Source of the DNA: Streptomyces phaeofaciens
GTDB taxonomy: Bacteria > Actinomycetota > Actinomycetes > Streptomycetales > Streptomycetaceae
Length of the DNA stretch: 64,000 nt
Direction: 5' to 3'
Assembly: GCF_014648915.1 (NCBI RefSeq)
Contig: NZ_BMSA01000001.1
Coordinates: 620,001 to 684,000 of the forward strand
Shown here: positions 49,913-58,267 of the stretch, one piece after another
How positions within the stretch are numbered: the first letter of the stretch is position 1
How the letters are laid out: every line of letters begins with the position of its first letter
Program-made: the position numbers and the translations under genes
The notes under the pieces: model-generated
What the model was told of the DNA's origin: nothing
Databases searched by the model: none
Seen by the model: only the letters and a program-made list of their open reading frames with translations

Positions 49913-50893
49913 ATGTCCGACACCTCGCCCGACACACCGGCACGCCCCACCACGGGCGGCCCGCCGGACCCGGCGGCGTCGTCCCCGGACCCGGCGGCCG
50001 ACACCGCGACACAGGTCTTCCACGCACACCGTGAGCTGCTGTTCTCCATCGTCTACAACATGCTCGGCAGCATCGCCGACACCGAGGACGTGGTGCAGGA
50101 GACCTGGCTGGCGTGGACGGGCAGACACCGGGCACCGGGCGCGGCGGAGATCGACCACCCGCGCGCCTACCTGGTGCGGATCGCGGTGAACCGGGCCCTC
50201 GCCCACCAGGCCGCCGTCAGCCGCCGCCGCGAGACCTACGTCGGGCCCTGGCTGCCCGAACCGCTCGTCGGCCCCCTCATGGACACCCCCGCTCCCGACG
50301 AGGCCGCCGACGCGGCGGTGCGCGCCGAGTCGGTGTCGATGGCCCTGCTGGTGGTCCTGGAGACCCTCACCCCGCTGGAGCGCGGGGTGTTCGTCCTGCA
50401 CGAGGTGTTCGGCTACGCCCACACCGAGATCGCGGACATCCTCGGCCGCAGCCCCTCGGCGATCCGTCAGCTCGCCCATCGGGCCCGCGAGCACGTCCAC
50501 GCCCGACGCCCCCGCTACGAGCCCGCACCGCAGGTCCGGCAGCAGGTCACCGAACGGTTCCTGGCCGCCGCGCTCGGCGGCGACCTGGACGCCCTCCTGC
50601 GGCTCCTGGCACCCGACGTGACCCTGTGGGGCGACAGCGGCGGCAAGGGGGCGGGCGGCCCGCGGCCGCTGCACGGCCGGGACAAGGTCGCCCGGCTGCT
50701 CGCCGCCGTCGGCCCCCACTCCGGCCGGGGCCTGCACATCGCCTACCGCAGGGTCAACGGCGACCCGTCGGCGCTGCTCTTCGCCGGCGACACCCCCTAC
50801 GCCGTCCTCGTCCTCGACCTCACGCCGGACGGCGACCAGGTGTGCGGGATCTACGCCGTCGCCAATCCCGACAAGCTCGTCCACGTCGACTGA
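49913..50893 (+). CDS. ECF41/SigJ-type sigma factor with SnoaL-like C-terminal domain
   Basis: A 326-residue sigma factor. Region 2 (HRELLFSIVYNMLGSIADTE then DVVQETWLAWTGRH) and region 4 (PLERGVFVLHEVFGYAHTEI then ADILGRSPSAIRQLAHRARE) are followed by a SnoaL/NTF2-like domain (VTERFLAAALGGDLDALLRL; LAPDVTLWGDSGGKG; AVANPDKLVHVD) that acts as a built-in regulator in this group. GGGAGG lies six bases before ATG 49913. The MMPL transporter starts 16 bases after its stop. Confidence 0.92.
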   Translation: MSDTSPDTPARPTTGGPPDPAASSPDPAADTATQVFHAHRELLFSIVYNMLGSIADTEDVVQETWLAWTGRHRAPGAAEIDHPRAYLVRIAVNRALAHQAAVSRRRETYVGPWLPEPLVGPLMDTPAPDEAADAAVRAESVSMALLVVLETLTPLERGVFVLHEVFGYAHTEIADILGRSPSAIRQLAHRAREHVHARRPRYEPAPQVRQQVTERFLAAALGGDLDALLRLLAPDVTLWGDSGGKGAGGPRPLHGRDKVARLLAAVGPHSGRGLHIAYRRVNGDPSALLFAGDTPYAVLVLDLTPDGDQVCGIYAVANPDKLVHVD

Positions 50894-50909
50894 ACACGGG
50901 GGAATCCAC

Positions 50910-53030
50910 ATGCTGCGCGACATGGCGTCTCTGCCCGCCGGCAGAGTGACGAAATGGATCGTCCTCGGCCTCTGGGTGGCCGTGCTGCTCCCGGCGCTCC
51001 TGCTGGCCGGCCGGCTCGGCGACGTCGAGGAGAACGACAACTCGGCCTGGTTGCCCGCCCACGCGGAGTCGACCGAGGTCGTCGAGCGGGCCGCGGCGTT
51101 CCGGCTCGCCGACACCGTCCCCGCGATCGTGGTCTACGACCGGCCCGAGGGCATCACCTCCGCCGACCTGGCCAAGGCCCGAGCCGACGCCGAGGCCTTC
51201 CAGGGCCTCGACGACGTCGTGGGACGGCCGCAGGGACCGTCGAAGGCCCGGGACGGCAAGGCGCTCCAGACCGTGGTGCAGATCCACAAGGACCGGACGG
51301 GCTGGGAGGGCATCGGCACGGTCGTCGACGCGATGACCGAGGTCGGCGAGCGCGACGCCGACGGTCTCGGGTTCCACGTCACCGGACCGGCCGGATACGC
51401 GTCCGACTCCATCAAGGCCTTCGGCGGCGGAGGCGGCCTGACGACGATCACCGCGGTGGTGGTGGTCGTGATCCTCCTGCTCACCTACCGCAGCCCGGTG
51501 CTGCCGCTGCTGACCCTGCTGACCGCGGGCGGCGCCCTGGTCACCTCGGAAGCGGTGATCTATCTGCTGGCGAGGAACGCCGGACTCACCGTCAACAAGC
51601 AGACCGGCTTCATCCTGACCGTGCTGGTGTTCGGCGCCGCCACCGACTACGCACTCCTGCTCATCTCGCGCTACCGCGAGGAACTGCGGCGGCACGAGGA
51701 CCACCACGAGGCGATGGCGCGGGCCCTGCGCCGCTCGGGTCCCGCGATCGTCGCCAGCGCCGCGACCGTCGCGGTCAGCCTGATGCTGCTGACCCTGGCC
51801 ACCCTCAACTCCACCCAGGGACTCGGTCCGGCCTGCGCCGTCGGCATCCTCGTCGGGCTGCTCGCCATGGTCACCCTGATGCCCGCGCTGCTGGTGATCT
51901 GCGGCCGCCGGGTCTTCTGGCCGGTGACGCCGTCGTACGGATCGGCCGGGGCGACCGGGGACGGCATCTGGACCCGGGTCGGCACCGCCGTCTCCCGGCG
52001 GCCGCGGATCGTGTGGACCGGCACCGCGCTGCTCCTCGCCGTCATGGCGGCCGGGGCGCTCGGGCTCACGTCCGACGGGCTCTCCCACAAGGACCAGTTC
52101 ACCGGCACACCGCAGATGGTCGTCGGCGAGGAGATCCGGTCCCGGCACTTCCCGGCCGGGTCGGGCGACCCCGTCTACGTCGTGGCCGACGCCGGCTCGG
52201 CGCAGCGGGTGCGGGCCGTGCTGTCCGGCGTCCCGGGAGTCACCGGCGTCTCGACGCCGATGGTCGAGGGAGGCGAGGCCGTCCTGCTCGGGCAGCTCGA
52301 GGACGATCCCAGCGGTACGGCGGCGATGCGCGCCGTCGAGCGGGCCAGAACCGCGGTCCACGGGATCGAGGGGGCGGACGCCCAGGTCGGCGGCAACACG
52401 GCGATCATGCTCGACACGCAGAAGGCGGCCGCCCGCGACTCCGCGGTGATCATCCCCATCGTGCTGGTGACGGTGTTCCTCGTCCTCGCGCTGCTGCTGC
52501 GGGCGATCGTCGCGCCGCTGCTGCTCATGGCGACGGTGGTGCTGTCGTTCGGGGCGGCCCTCGGCGTGAGCGGTCTGATGTTCGACCATGTGTTCCACTT
52601 CGCCGGAACGGAGGCCTCCTTCCCGCTCCTGACCTTCGTGTTCCTGGTCGCCCTGGGCATCGACTACAACATCTTCCTGGTCACCCGGGTGCGCGAGGAG
52701 GCCCAGCTGCACGGCACCCGGCGCGGTGCGCTGACCGGTCTGTCCGCCACCGGGGGCGTGATCACCTCGGCGGGCCTGGTGCTGGCCGGCACCTTCGCCG
52801 CGATGGCCTCGCTGCCCCTGGTGTTCGCGGCCGAGCTGGGGTTCGCGGTGGCGTTCGGCGTGCTGCTGGACACCATGATCGTCCGCTCCGTGCTGGTCAC
52901 CGCGCTCACCCTGGACGTGGGTCGGTGGATGTGGTGGCCCGGCCGTCTCTTCCGGCACCGGGCCGACGGCGATCAGCCGCTCGGCGTGCGCAGCCAGGCG
53001 CCGATCCCGGCCAGGGCGCCCGTGCCGTAG
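50910..53030 (+). CDS. MMPL-family RND transporter
   Basis: A 706-residue protein with 11-12 membrane helices in two repeats, each with a large loop. Marks include VLVFGAATDYALLLISRYRE and TFVFLVALGIDYNIFLVTRV, the Asp-Tyr pairs of MMPL proton relays. It follows the SigJ-like gene and probably shares its transcript. MMPL proteins export lipids or drugs; the cargo is unknown. Its last 58 bases overlap the 3' end of the opposing Rrf2 gene. Confidence 0.9.
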   Translation: MLRDMASLPAGRVTKWIVLGLWVAVLLPALLLAGRLGDVEENDNSAWLPAHAESTEVVERAAAFRLADTVPAIVVYDRPEGITSADLAKARADAEAFQGLDDVVGRPQGPSKARDGKALQTVVQIHKDRTGWEGIGTVVDAMTEVGERDADGLGFHVTGPAGYASDSIKAFGGGGGLTTITAVVVVVILLLTYRSPVLPLLTLLTAGGALVTSEAVIYLLARNAGLTVNKQTGFILTVLVFGAATDYALLLISRYREELRRHEDHHEAMARALRRSGPAIVASAATVAVSLMLLTLATLNSTQGLGPACAVGILVGLLAMVTLMPALLVICGRRVFWPVTPSYGSAGATGDGIWTRVGTAVSRRPRIVWTGTALLLAVMAAGALGLTSDGLSHKDQFTGTPQMVVGEEIRSRHFPAGSGDPVYVVADAGSAQRVRAVLSGVPGVTGVSTPMVEGGEAVLLGQLEDDPSGTAAMRAVERARTAVHGIEGADAQVGGNTAIMLDTQKAAARDSAVIIPIVLVTVFLVLALLLRAIVAPLLLMATVVLSFGAALGVSGLMFDHVFHFAGTEASFPLLTFVFLVALGIDYNIFLVTRVREEAQLHGTRRGALTGLSATGGVITSAGLVLAGTFAAMASLPLVFAAELGFAVAFGVLLDTMIVRSVLVTALTLDVGRWMWWPGRLFRHRADGDQPLGVRSQAPIPARAPVP

Positions 53031-53449
53031 TCGGACTCGACGTCCTTGGCCAGGTCGGCGACGGAGATCGCCCTGAGGGCCTCGCGGCGTGCGGACTCCG
53101 CCGTGGCCATGGCGCGGGAGATCGCGCACGGAGTCGTGCACGCCTCGGCCGGCGTGGCCATCGGGCCGCGCCGGCGTATCTCCGTGCACACGAAGGCGGG
53201 GTCCGGGCCGTCGACGGCGTCCACCACGTCCAGGACGGTGATCAGCTCGGGGGGCCGGGTGAGCGCGTAGCCCCCCGACTTCCCCTGCACCGAATGGATC
53301 AGGCCCGCGCGGGAGAGGGCCTGGAGCTGCTTGGCGAGGTAGGTGGGGGAGATGTCGTGCAGCTCGGCCAGGCGGGCGGCCGGGACGGGCTGACGCACCG
53401 ATGTCAGCACGACGCAGCAGTGCAGCGCCCACTCGACCCCACCCGACAT
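52973..53449 (-). CDS. Rrf2-family transcriptional regulator
   Basis: A 158-residue Rrf2 protein. The winged helix contains PAARLAELHDISPTYLAKQL and SVQGKSGGYALTRPPELITV. Three Cys (FVCTEI, AEACTTPCAI) fall in the region that binds Fe-S clusters in IscR/NsrR, but the spacing C-x14-C-x3-C is different, so redox or NO sensing is uncertain. ATG 53449 has GAGG nine bases upstream. It is divergent from an NmrA-like gene across a long palindrome. Confidence 0.87.
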   Translation of the reverse strand: MSGGVEWALHCCVVLTSVRQPVPAARLAELHDISPTYLAKQLQALSRAGLIHSVQGKSGGYALTRPPELITVLDVVDAVDGPDPAFVCTEIRRRGPMATPAEACTTPCAISRAMATAESARREALRAISVADLAKDVESDYGTGALAGIGAWLRTPSG

Positions 53450-53477
53450 CTTCACGCGCCTCACCCTACTCGGCTCC

Positions 53478-53526
53478 TTGACCCGGACACTTCTTGTCCG
53501 AGTATTATCTCGGACAGAAGATGTCC
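53478..53526. promoter_or_regulatory. Promoter embedded in a long palindromic operator (Rrf2 site)
   Basis: Two 18-base arms, GGACACTTCTTGTCCGAG (53485-53502) and CTCGGACAGAAGATGTCC (53509-53526), flank a 6-base TATTAT. A -35-like TTGACC at 53478-53483 lies 19 bases from TATTAT, so the operator overlaps a rightward promoter. A repressor here would occlude polymerase for the NmrA-like gene and can also control the divergent rrf2 gene. Confidence 0.82.
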
Positions 53527-53621
53527 GGGATGAAGGACGGCCCGCTCGGTGCGTTGTGCCCGATGTGTTCCCCGAGTGTGCCGCGAGGCCCCGTGACACA
53601 GCGACGACGGAAGGAACGGCA

Positions 53622-54356
53622 ATGAAGATCGTGGTGGTGGGCGGCACGGGCCTGATCGGCTCGCAGGTGGTCCGGCGGCTGGCCGAGCAGGGACACGAGG
53701 CGACGGCGGTCGCCCTGTCGACGGGTGTGGACCTCCTCACCGGTGACGGCCTCGACGAGGCGCTCGCCGGCGCGCGGGCGGTGGTCAATCTGACGAACTC
53801 GCCCACCTTCGACGAGGCCTCTGTCGCGTTCTTCCGGACGTCGATGGACAACCTGCTGGCGGCGAGCCGCAAGGCCGGCGTCGGCCACGTGGTCATCCTG
53901 TCCATCGTCGGCGTGGAGCAGGTCCCGGAGCTGGACTACTACCGGGCGAAGGTGCTCCAGGAGGACCTCCTCAAGGGCGGCGGGATCCCGTACTCCATCG
54001 TGCGCGCCACCCAGTTCATGGAGTTCGCCGACGCGGTCCTGTCCTGGACCACGGACGGCGGCACCGTCCGCCTGCCCCGCACGCCCCTCCAGCCCATCGC
54101 CGCCGCCGACGTCGCGGCCGTCGTCGCCGAGATCGCCGCGGGCACACCCCTCGACGGCACGCTGAACATCGCCGGCCCCGAGGTCTTCCCGCTCGACGAG
54201 CTCGGGCGCGTGACCGTCGCCGCCCACGGGGACGGCCGCCAGGTCGTCGTCGACGACACCGCGGGGATGTTCGCCGTCGTCAAGGGCGAGGTGCTGATCG
54301 CGCCCGAGGGGGCCCGCATCGCCCCCACGCACTACCGCGACTGGCTCGCGTCCTGA
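53622..54356 (+). CDS. NAD(P)H-binding NmrA/SDR-like protein
   Basis: A 244-residue atypical SDR. It starts MKIVVVGGTGLIGSQVVRRL (GxxGxxG), then LAGARAVVNLTNSPTFDEAS and VVILSIVGVEQVPELDYYRA, KVLQEDLLKGGGIPYSIVRA, matching the NmrA branch with no canonical YxxxK. Such proteins sense or use NAD(P)H. GGAAGG precedes ATG 53622. It is regulated by the divergent Rrf2 protein through the palindrome. Confidence 0.88.
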   Translation: MKIVVVGGTGLIGSQVVRRLAEQGHEATAVALSTGVDLLTGDGLDEALAGARAVVNLTNSPTFDEASVAFFRTSMDNLLAASRKAGVGHVVILSIVGVEQVPELDYYRAKVLQEDLLKGGGIPYSIVRATQFMEFADAVLSWTTDGGTVRLPRTPLQPIAAADVAAVVAEIAAGTPLDGTLNIAGPEVFPLDELGRVTVAAHGDGRQVVVDDTAGMFAVVKGEVLIAPEGARIAPTHYRDWLAS

Positions 54357-54704
54357 GCCGGTGCCACCTCGCCCGCCGAGTGCGCCCGACGGCCCACTCG
54401 GCGGGCCCGGTCGTATACGGAGGCCGGCTTGATCGCAGCCGGCGGTGTCCTCGGTGTTCTCGGTGTCCTCGGTGTCGCGGTACTCCTGAATGATCCGCCC
54501 GGCCCCGGACCTCGGGCCGTACAGGTCTGTACCAAACTCTTGACAGGTGCATTGCTCACTTCTTAAATCACATAGTGAACTAAGTCCTCCGGGACCGTTC
54601 CCACCCCCCACCCATCAGGCGAGGTCCCCGAGCGGACCCGCCGCGCCCGGCTCTGTCATGCACCTGTAATACCGAGCCGCGTCATGCTTCATGAAGGGAG
54701 AGTC
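54357..54704 (+). other. 348-bp gap with promoter and 9-bp repeats before the glucanase operon
   Basis: No gene. Four copies of a 9-base unit (GGTGTCCTC and variants) occupy 54444-54479. A strong promoter lies at 54540-54568, followed by the AT-rich CACATAGTGAACTAAGTC, which contains TCACT/AGTGA and CTTA/TAAG inverted pairs and may bind a regulator. The 5' leader would be about 130 bases. Confidence 0.6.
54540..54568 (+). promoter_or_regulatory. Sigma-70 type promoter for the RICIN glycanase operon
   Basis: TTGACA (54540-54545), a 17-base spacer and TTAAAT (54563-54568), one of the best consensus promoters in the window. It reads toward the GH16 gene. Confidence 0.75.
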
Positions 54705-55985
54705 ATGGACTCCCCGCGCTCGCCCCGGCGCCTGCTGTGGACGCTCGCCTCACTGCTCGCCTTCGCGTCCTTGTCCACCGGTCTGGCCCAGGGCGCGTCC
54801 TCGGCCCCGGCGGAACCCTCCACGCGGACGGTCGCGGAGGCCCGAGCGGCCGCCGTCACCTTCTCCGACGAGTTCGACGGGCCCGCCGGCTCGGCCGTCG
54901 ACGGCTCCAAGTGGCAGATCGAGACCGGTGACAACGTCAACAACCACGAGCGGCAGTACTACACCGCCGGCAACCGCAACGCCGCCCTGGACGGCCAGGG
55001 CCATCTGGCCATCACCGCCCGCCGCGAGAACCCGGGCAACTACCAGTGCTGGTACGGCCGGTGCGAGTACACCTCCGCCCGGCTCAACACCTCCGGCCGG
55101 TTCACCACGACATACGGCCGAGTCGAGGCCCGGATGAAGATCCCGCGCGGACAGGGCATGTGGCCGGCCTTCTGGATGCTGGGCAACGACATCGGCCAGG
55201 TCGGCTGGCCCAACTCGGGCGAGATCGACGTCATGGAGAACGTCGGCTTCGAGCCGTCCACCGTCCACGGCACCCTGCACGGCCCCGGCTACTCGGGCTC
55301 CGGCGGCATCGGCGCCGGGTACAGCCTGCCCGGCGGCCAGGCGTTCGCCGACGCCTTCCACACCTTCGCCGTCGACTGGAGCCCGAACGCGATCACCTGG
55401 TCCGTCGACGGCACCGTGTACCAGCGGCGCACCCCCGCCGACCTCGGCGGCCGGCAGTGGGTCTTCGACAAGCCCTTCTTCGTCATCCTCAACCTCGCGG
55501 TCGGCGGCTACTGGCCCGGTGACCCCGACGGCAATACGGCCTTCCCTCAGCAACTCCTCGTCGACTACGTCCGCGTCAGCACCGACACCGCCCAGCCGGG
55601 CGGCAGCGGCCCCGTCACCGGGCTCGGCGGGAAGTGCGTCGACGTGGCCGGTGCCAACAGCGCGAACGGGACGGCCGTTCAGCTCTACGACTGCAATGGA
55701 ACGGCCGCTCAGCAGTGGACCGTCGGGAGTGACGGGACGATTCGTGCGCTGGGGAAGTGTCTGGATGTGGCGTCGGGCGGTACGGCCGACGGGACGCCGG
55801 TGCAGTTGTGGGACTGCAACGGGTCCGGCGCGCAGCAGTGGGCGGTGCCGGCCGCCCGGGACATCGTGAATCCGCAGGCGAACAAGTGTCTGGACGCCGC
55901 GGGGAACAGTTCCGCGAACGGTACCCGGCTCCAGATCTGGACCTGCACGGGCGCCGCCAACCAGAAGTGGACGGTGACCCGGTGA
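54705..55985 (+). CDS. Secreted GH16 beta-glucanase with RICIN domain
   Basis: A 426-residue exported enzyme. After a signal peptide (about 1-30) comes a GH16 domain: VTFSDEFDGPAGSAVDGSKW, RVEARMKIPRGQGMWPAFWM and the catalytic GEIDVMENVG (ExDxxE). A C-terminal ricin B-type trefoil (RICIN/CBM13) carries three QxW-type repeats: AAQQWTV, GAQQWAV, NQKWTV. It likely cleaves beta-1,3 or mixed-linked glucans. GAAGGGAG precedes ATG 54705. First gene of a three-gene set in which every product has a RICIN domain. Confidence 0.93.
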   Translation: MDSPRSPRRLLWTLASLLAFASLSTGLAQGASSAPAEPSTRTVAEARAAAVTFSDEFDGPAGSAVDGSKWQIETGDNVNNHERQYYTAGNRNAALDGQGHLAITARRENPGNYQCWYGRCEYTSARLNTSGRFTTTYGRVEARMKIPRGQGMWPAFWMLGNDIGQVGWPNSGEIDVMENVGFEPSTVHGTLHGPGYSGSGGIGAGYSLPGGQAFADAFHTFAVDWSPNAITWSVDGTVYQRRTPADLGGRQWVFDKPFFVILNLAVGGYWPGDPDGNTAFPQQLLVDYVRVSTDTAQPGGSGPVTGLGGKCVDVAGANSANGTAVQLYDCNGTAAQQWTVGSDGTIRALGKCLDVASGGTADGTPVQLWDCNGSGAQQWAVPAARDIVNPQANKCLDAAGNSSANGTRLQIWTCTGAANQKWTVTR

Positions 55986-56011
55986 CCCCCAGGCTCTCGC
56001 CAGGAGAAGAC

Positions 56012-58267
56012 GTGCTGCGATACCCGCCACCCCCCGTCGGCCGCCGCCCCCGCTCCGGCCCGGCCGCCCGCGCCGCGGTGCGCCGCGTCTCGGCGTTCGC
56101 GGCCGTGGCCACCGCCGCCTCCCTCCTCACCGGCGTCCAGCCGAGTCAGGCCGCCGTCCCGAAGGCGGCCGCCGCCGCGGCGGCCCTGCCCACCAGCTGG
56201 TCGACGGTCGTGAACAGCGGCAGCGGCAAGTGCCTGGACGCCCGGGCGGCGGCGACGGTGAACGGCACCGCGGTGCAGCAGTACGCGTGCAACGGCAGCA
56301 CCGCCCAGCAATGGAGTTTCACCGCCACCGGCGACGGCTTCGTACGGATCGGCAACCGCAACGACGCCCAGCAGGTCGTGGACGTGAGCGAGGTGTCCAC
56401 CGCCGACAACGCGGCCGTGCACCTGTGGACGTACGGCGGCGGGACCAACCAGCAGTGGCAGGCCGTCGACGAGGGCGGCGGCGCCTACCACTTCGTCAAC
56501 CGCAACAGCGGCAAGTGTCTCGACGTCCCGTCCGCCTCGACGGCCGACAGCGTCCAGCTGGTGCAGTACACCTGCAACGGCACGGCCGCCCAGCGATTCC
56601 AGGTGACGCCGGTGACCACCGCACCCGGGGACGTCGACCTCGGCCCCAACGTGGTGGTGTTCGACCCGTCGATGCCGTCGGCCACCATCCAGAGCCGGCT
56701 GAACCAGATCTTCCAGCAGCAGGAGACCAACCAGTTCGGCTCCCAGCGCTACGCGGTCATGTTCAAGCCGGGCACGTACAGCAACGACGTCAACGTCGGT
56801 TTCTACACCCAGGTCCTGGGCCTCGGCCAGTCGCCCGACTCGGTCACGATCAACGGCGCCGTGCACGTGGAGGCCGACTGGTTCCCGCCGCAGAACGCCA
56901 CTCAGAACTTCTGGCGCGGCGCCGAGAACCTGTCGGTCAACCCGACGGGCGGCACCGACCGGTGGGCCGTCTCCCAGGCGTCCGGGTACCGGCGCATGCA
57001 CGTCCGCGGCAACCTGGAGCTGAGCGACGGCGGCTGGTCCAGCGGCGGCTTCATGGCCGACAGCAAGATCGACGGCCAGGTCCGCTCGGGCACCCAGCAG
57101 CAGTGGCTCACCCGCAACTCGCAGCTCGGCAGCTGGACCGGTTCCAACTGGAACATGGTCTTCGTCGGCAGCCAGGGCGTGCCCGGCAACAGCTTCCCCA
57201 ACCCGCCGTACACCACGGTCGACCGGACCCCCACGGTCCGTGAGAAGCCGTTCCTGTACGTCGACAACGCGGGCGCCTACCGGGTGTTCGTGCCGTCCTT
57301 GCGCACCAACTCCTCCGCCACCACCTGGGCGACCGGCACCGCCGCGGGCACCTCCCTGGGCATCGACCAGTTCTTCGTCGTCAGGCCGGGCGCCACCGCG
57401 GCCCAGATCAACGCGGCCCTGGCCGAAGGCAAGAACCTGCTGGTCACCCCCGGCGTCCACCACCTGAACCAGACCCTGCGGGTGACCCGTCCCGACACGG
57501 TCGTCCTCGGCCTGGGCCTGGCCACCTTCGTCCCGGACAACGGCGTCACGGCCATGACCGTCGCGGACGTCGACGGAGTGAAGATCGCCGGTGTGCTCTT
57601 CGACGCCGGGACCACCAACTCGCAGACCCTGGTGGAGATCGGCCCGGCCGGCGCCGCCGCCGGTCACGCGGCGAACCCCACCTCCCTGCACGACGTGTAC
57701 TTCCGCGTCGGCGGAGCGGCCGTCGGGAAGGCCACCACCAGCCTCGTCGTCAACAGCGACAACGTCATCGGCGACCACATGTGGATCTGGCGCGGCGACC
57801 ACGGCAGCGGCATCGGCTGGAACTCCAACACCGCCGACACCGGACTCGTCGTCAACGGCGACGACGTCACCATGTACGGCCTCTTCGTCGAGCACTACCA
57901 GAAGCACCAGACCCTCTGGAACGGCAACGGCGGCCGGACGTACTTCTACCAGAACGAGATGCCCTACGACCCGCCGAACCAGGCCGCCTGGATGAACGGC
58001 TCCACGCAGGGCTACGCCGCCTACAAGGTCGCCAACTCCGTCACCAGCCACCAGGCGTACGGCCTCGGCAGCTACTGCTACTTCAACGTCAACCCGTCCG
58101 TCACCGCCGAGCACGCCTTCGAGGTGCCGAACAACCCCGGCGTCCGCTTCCAGAACATGGTGACCGTGTCGCTCGGCGGCACCGGCACCATCCGCCACGT
58201 CATCAACGACCGCGGCGGTCCCTCCAACTCCGCCACCAACGTGGCGAACCTGGTGAGTCACCCGTGA
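56012..58267 (+). CDS. Secreted RICIN plus parallel beta-helix protein
   Basis: A 751-residue exported protein. A long basic signal sequence ends near PSQAAVP. The RICIN trefoil (about 60-200; AQQWSF, NQQWQAV, AQRFQV) precedes a right-handed beta-helix resembling GH55-type or pectinase-fold glycanases: NVVVFDPSMPSATIQSRLNQ, MFKPGTYSNDVNVGFYTQVL, NVIGDHMWIWRGDHGSGIGW. The catalytic residues and exact family are not certain. AGGAGAAG precedes GTG 56012. It starts 26 bases after the GH16 stop and overlaps the next gene by GTGA. Confidence 0.8.
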   Translation: MLRYPPPPVGRRPRSGPAARAAVRRVSAFAAVATAASLLTGVQPSQAAVPKAAAAAAALPTSWSTVVNSGSGKCLDARAAATVNGTAVQQYACNGSTAQQWSFTATGDGFVRIGNRNDAQQVVDVSEVSTADNAAVHLWTYGGGTNQQWQAVDEGGGAYHFVNRNSGKCLDVPSASTADSVQLVQYTCNGTAAQRFQVTPVTTAPGDVDLGPNVVVFDPSMPSATIQSRLNQIFQQQETNQFGSQRYAVMFKPGTYSNDVNVGFYTQVLGLGQSPDSVTINGAVHVEADWFPPQNATQNFWRGAENLSVNPTGGTDRWAVSQASGYRRMHVRGNLELSDGGWSSGGFMADSKIDGQVRSGTQQQWLTRNSQLGSWTGSNWNMVFVGSQGVPGNSFPNPPYTTVDRTPTVREKPFLYVDNAGAYRVFVPSLRTNSSATTWATGTAAGTSLGIDQFFVVRPGATAAQINAALAEGKNLLVTPGVHHLNQTLRVTRPDTVVLGLGLATFVPDNGVTAMTVADVDGVKIAGVLFDAGTTNSQTLVEIGPAGAAAGHAANPTSLHDVYFRVGGAAVGKATTSLVVNSDNVIGDHMWIWRGDHGSGIGWNSNTADTGLVVNGDDVTMYGLFVEHYQKHQTLWNGNGGRTYFYQNEMPYDPPNQAAWMNGSTQGYAAYKVANSVTSHQAYGLGSYCYFNVNPSVTAEHAFEVPNNPGVRFQNMVTVSLGGTGTIRHVINDRGGPSNSATNVANLVSHP

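Noticed and set aside
49525..53030. Inclusion of the SigJ-MMPL genes in the conflict system
   Set aside because: A 388-bp gap with a kinase relic and its own ECF-type promoter separates them; SigJ-MMPL has a separate logic.
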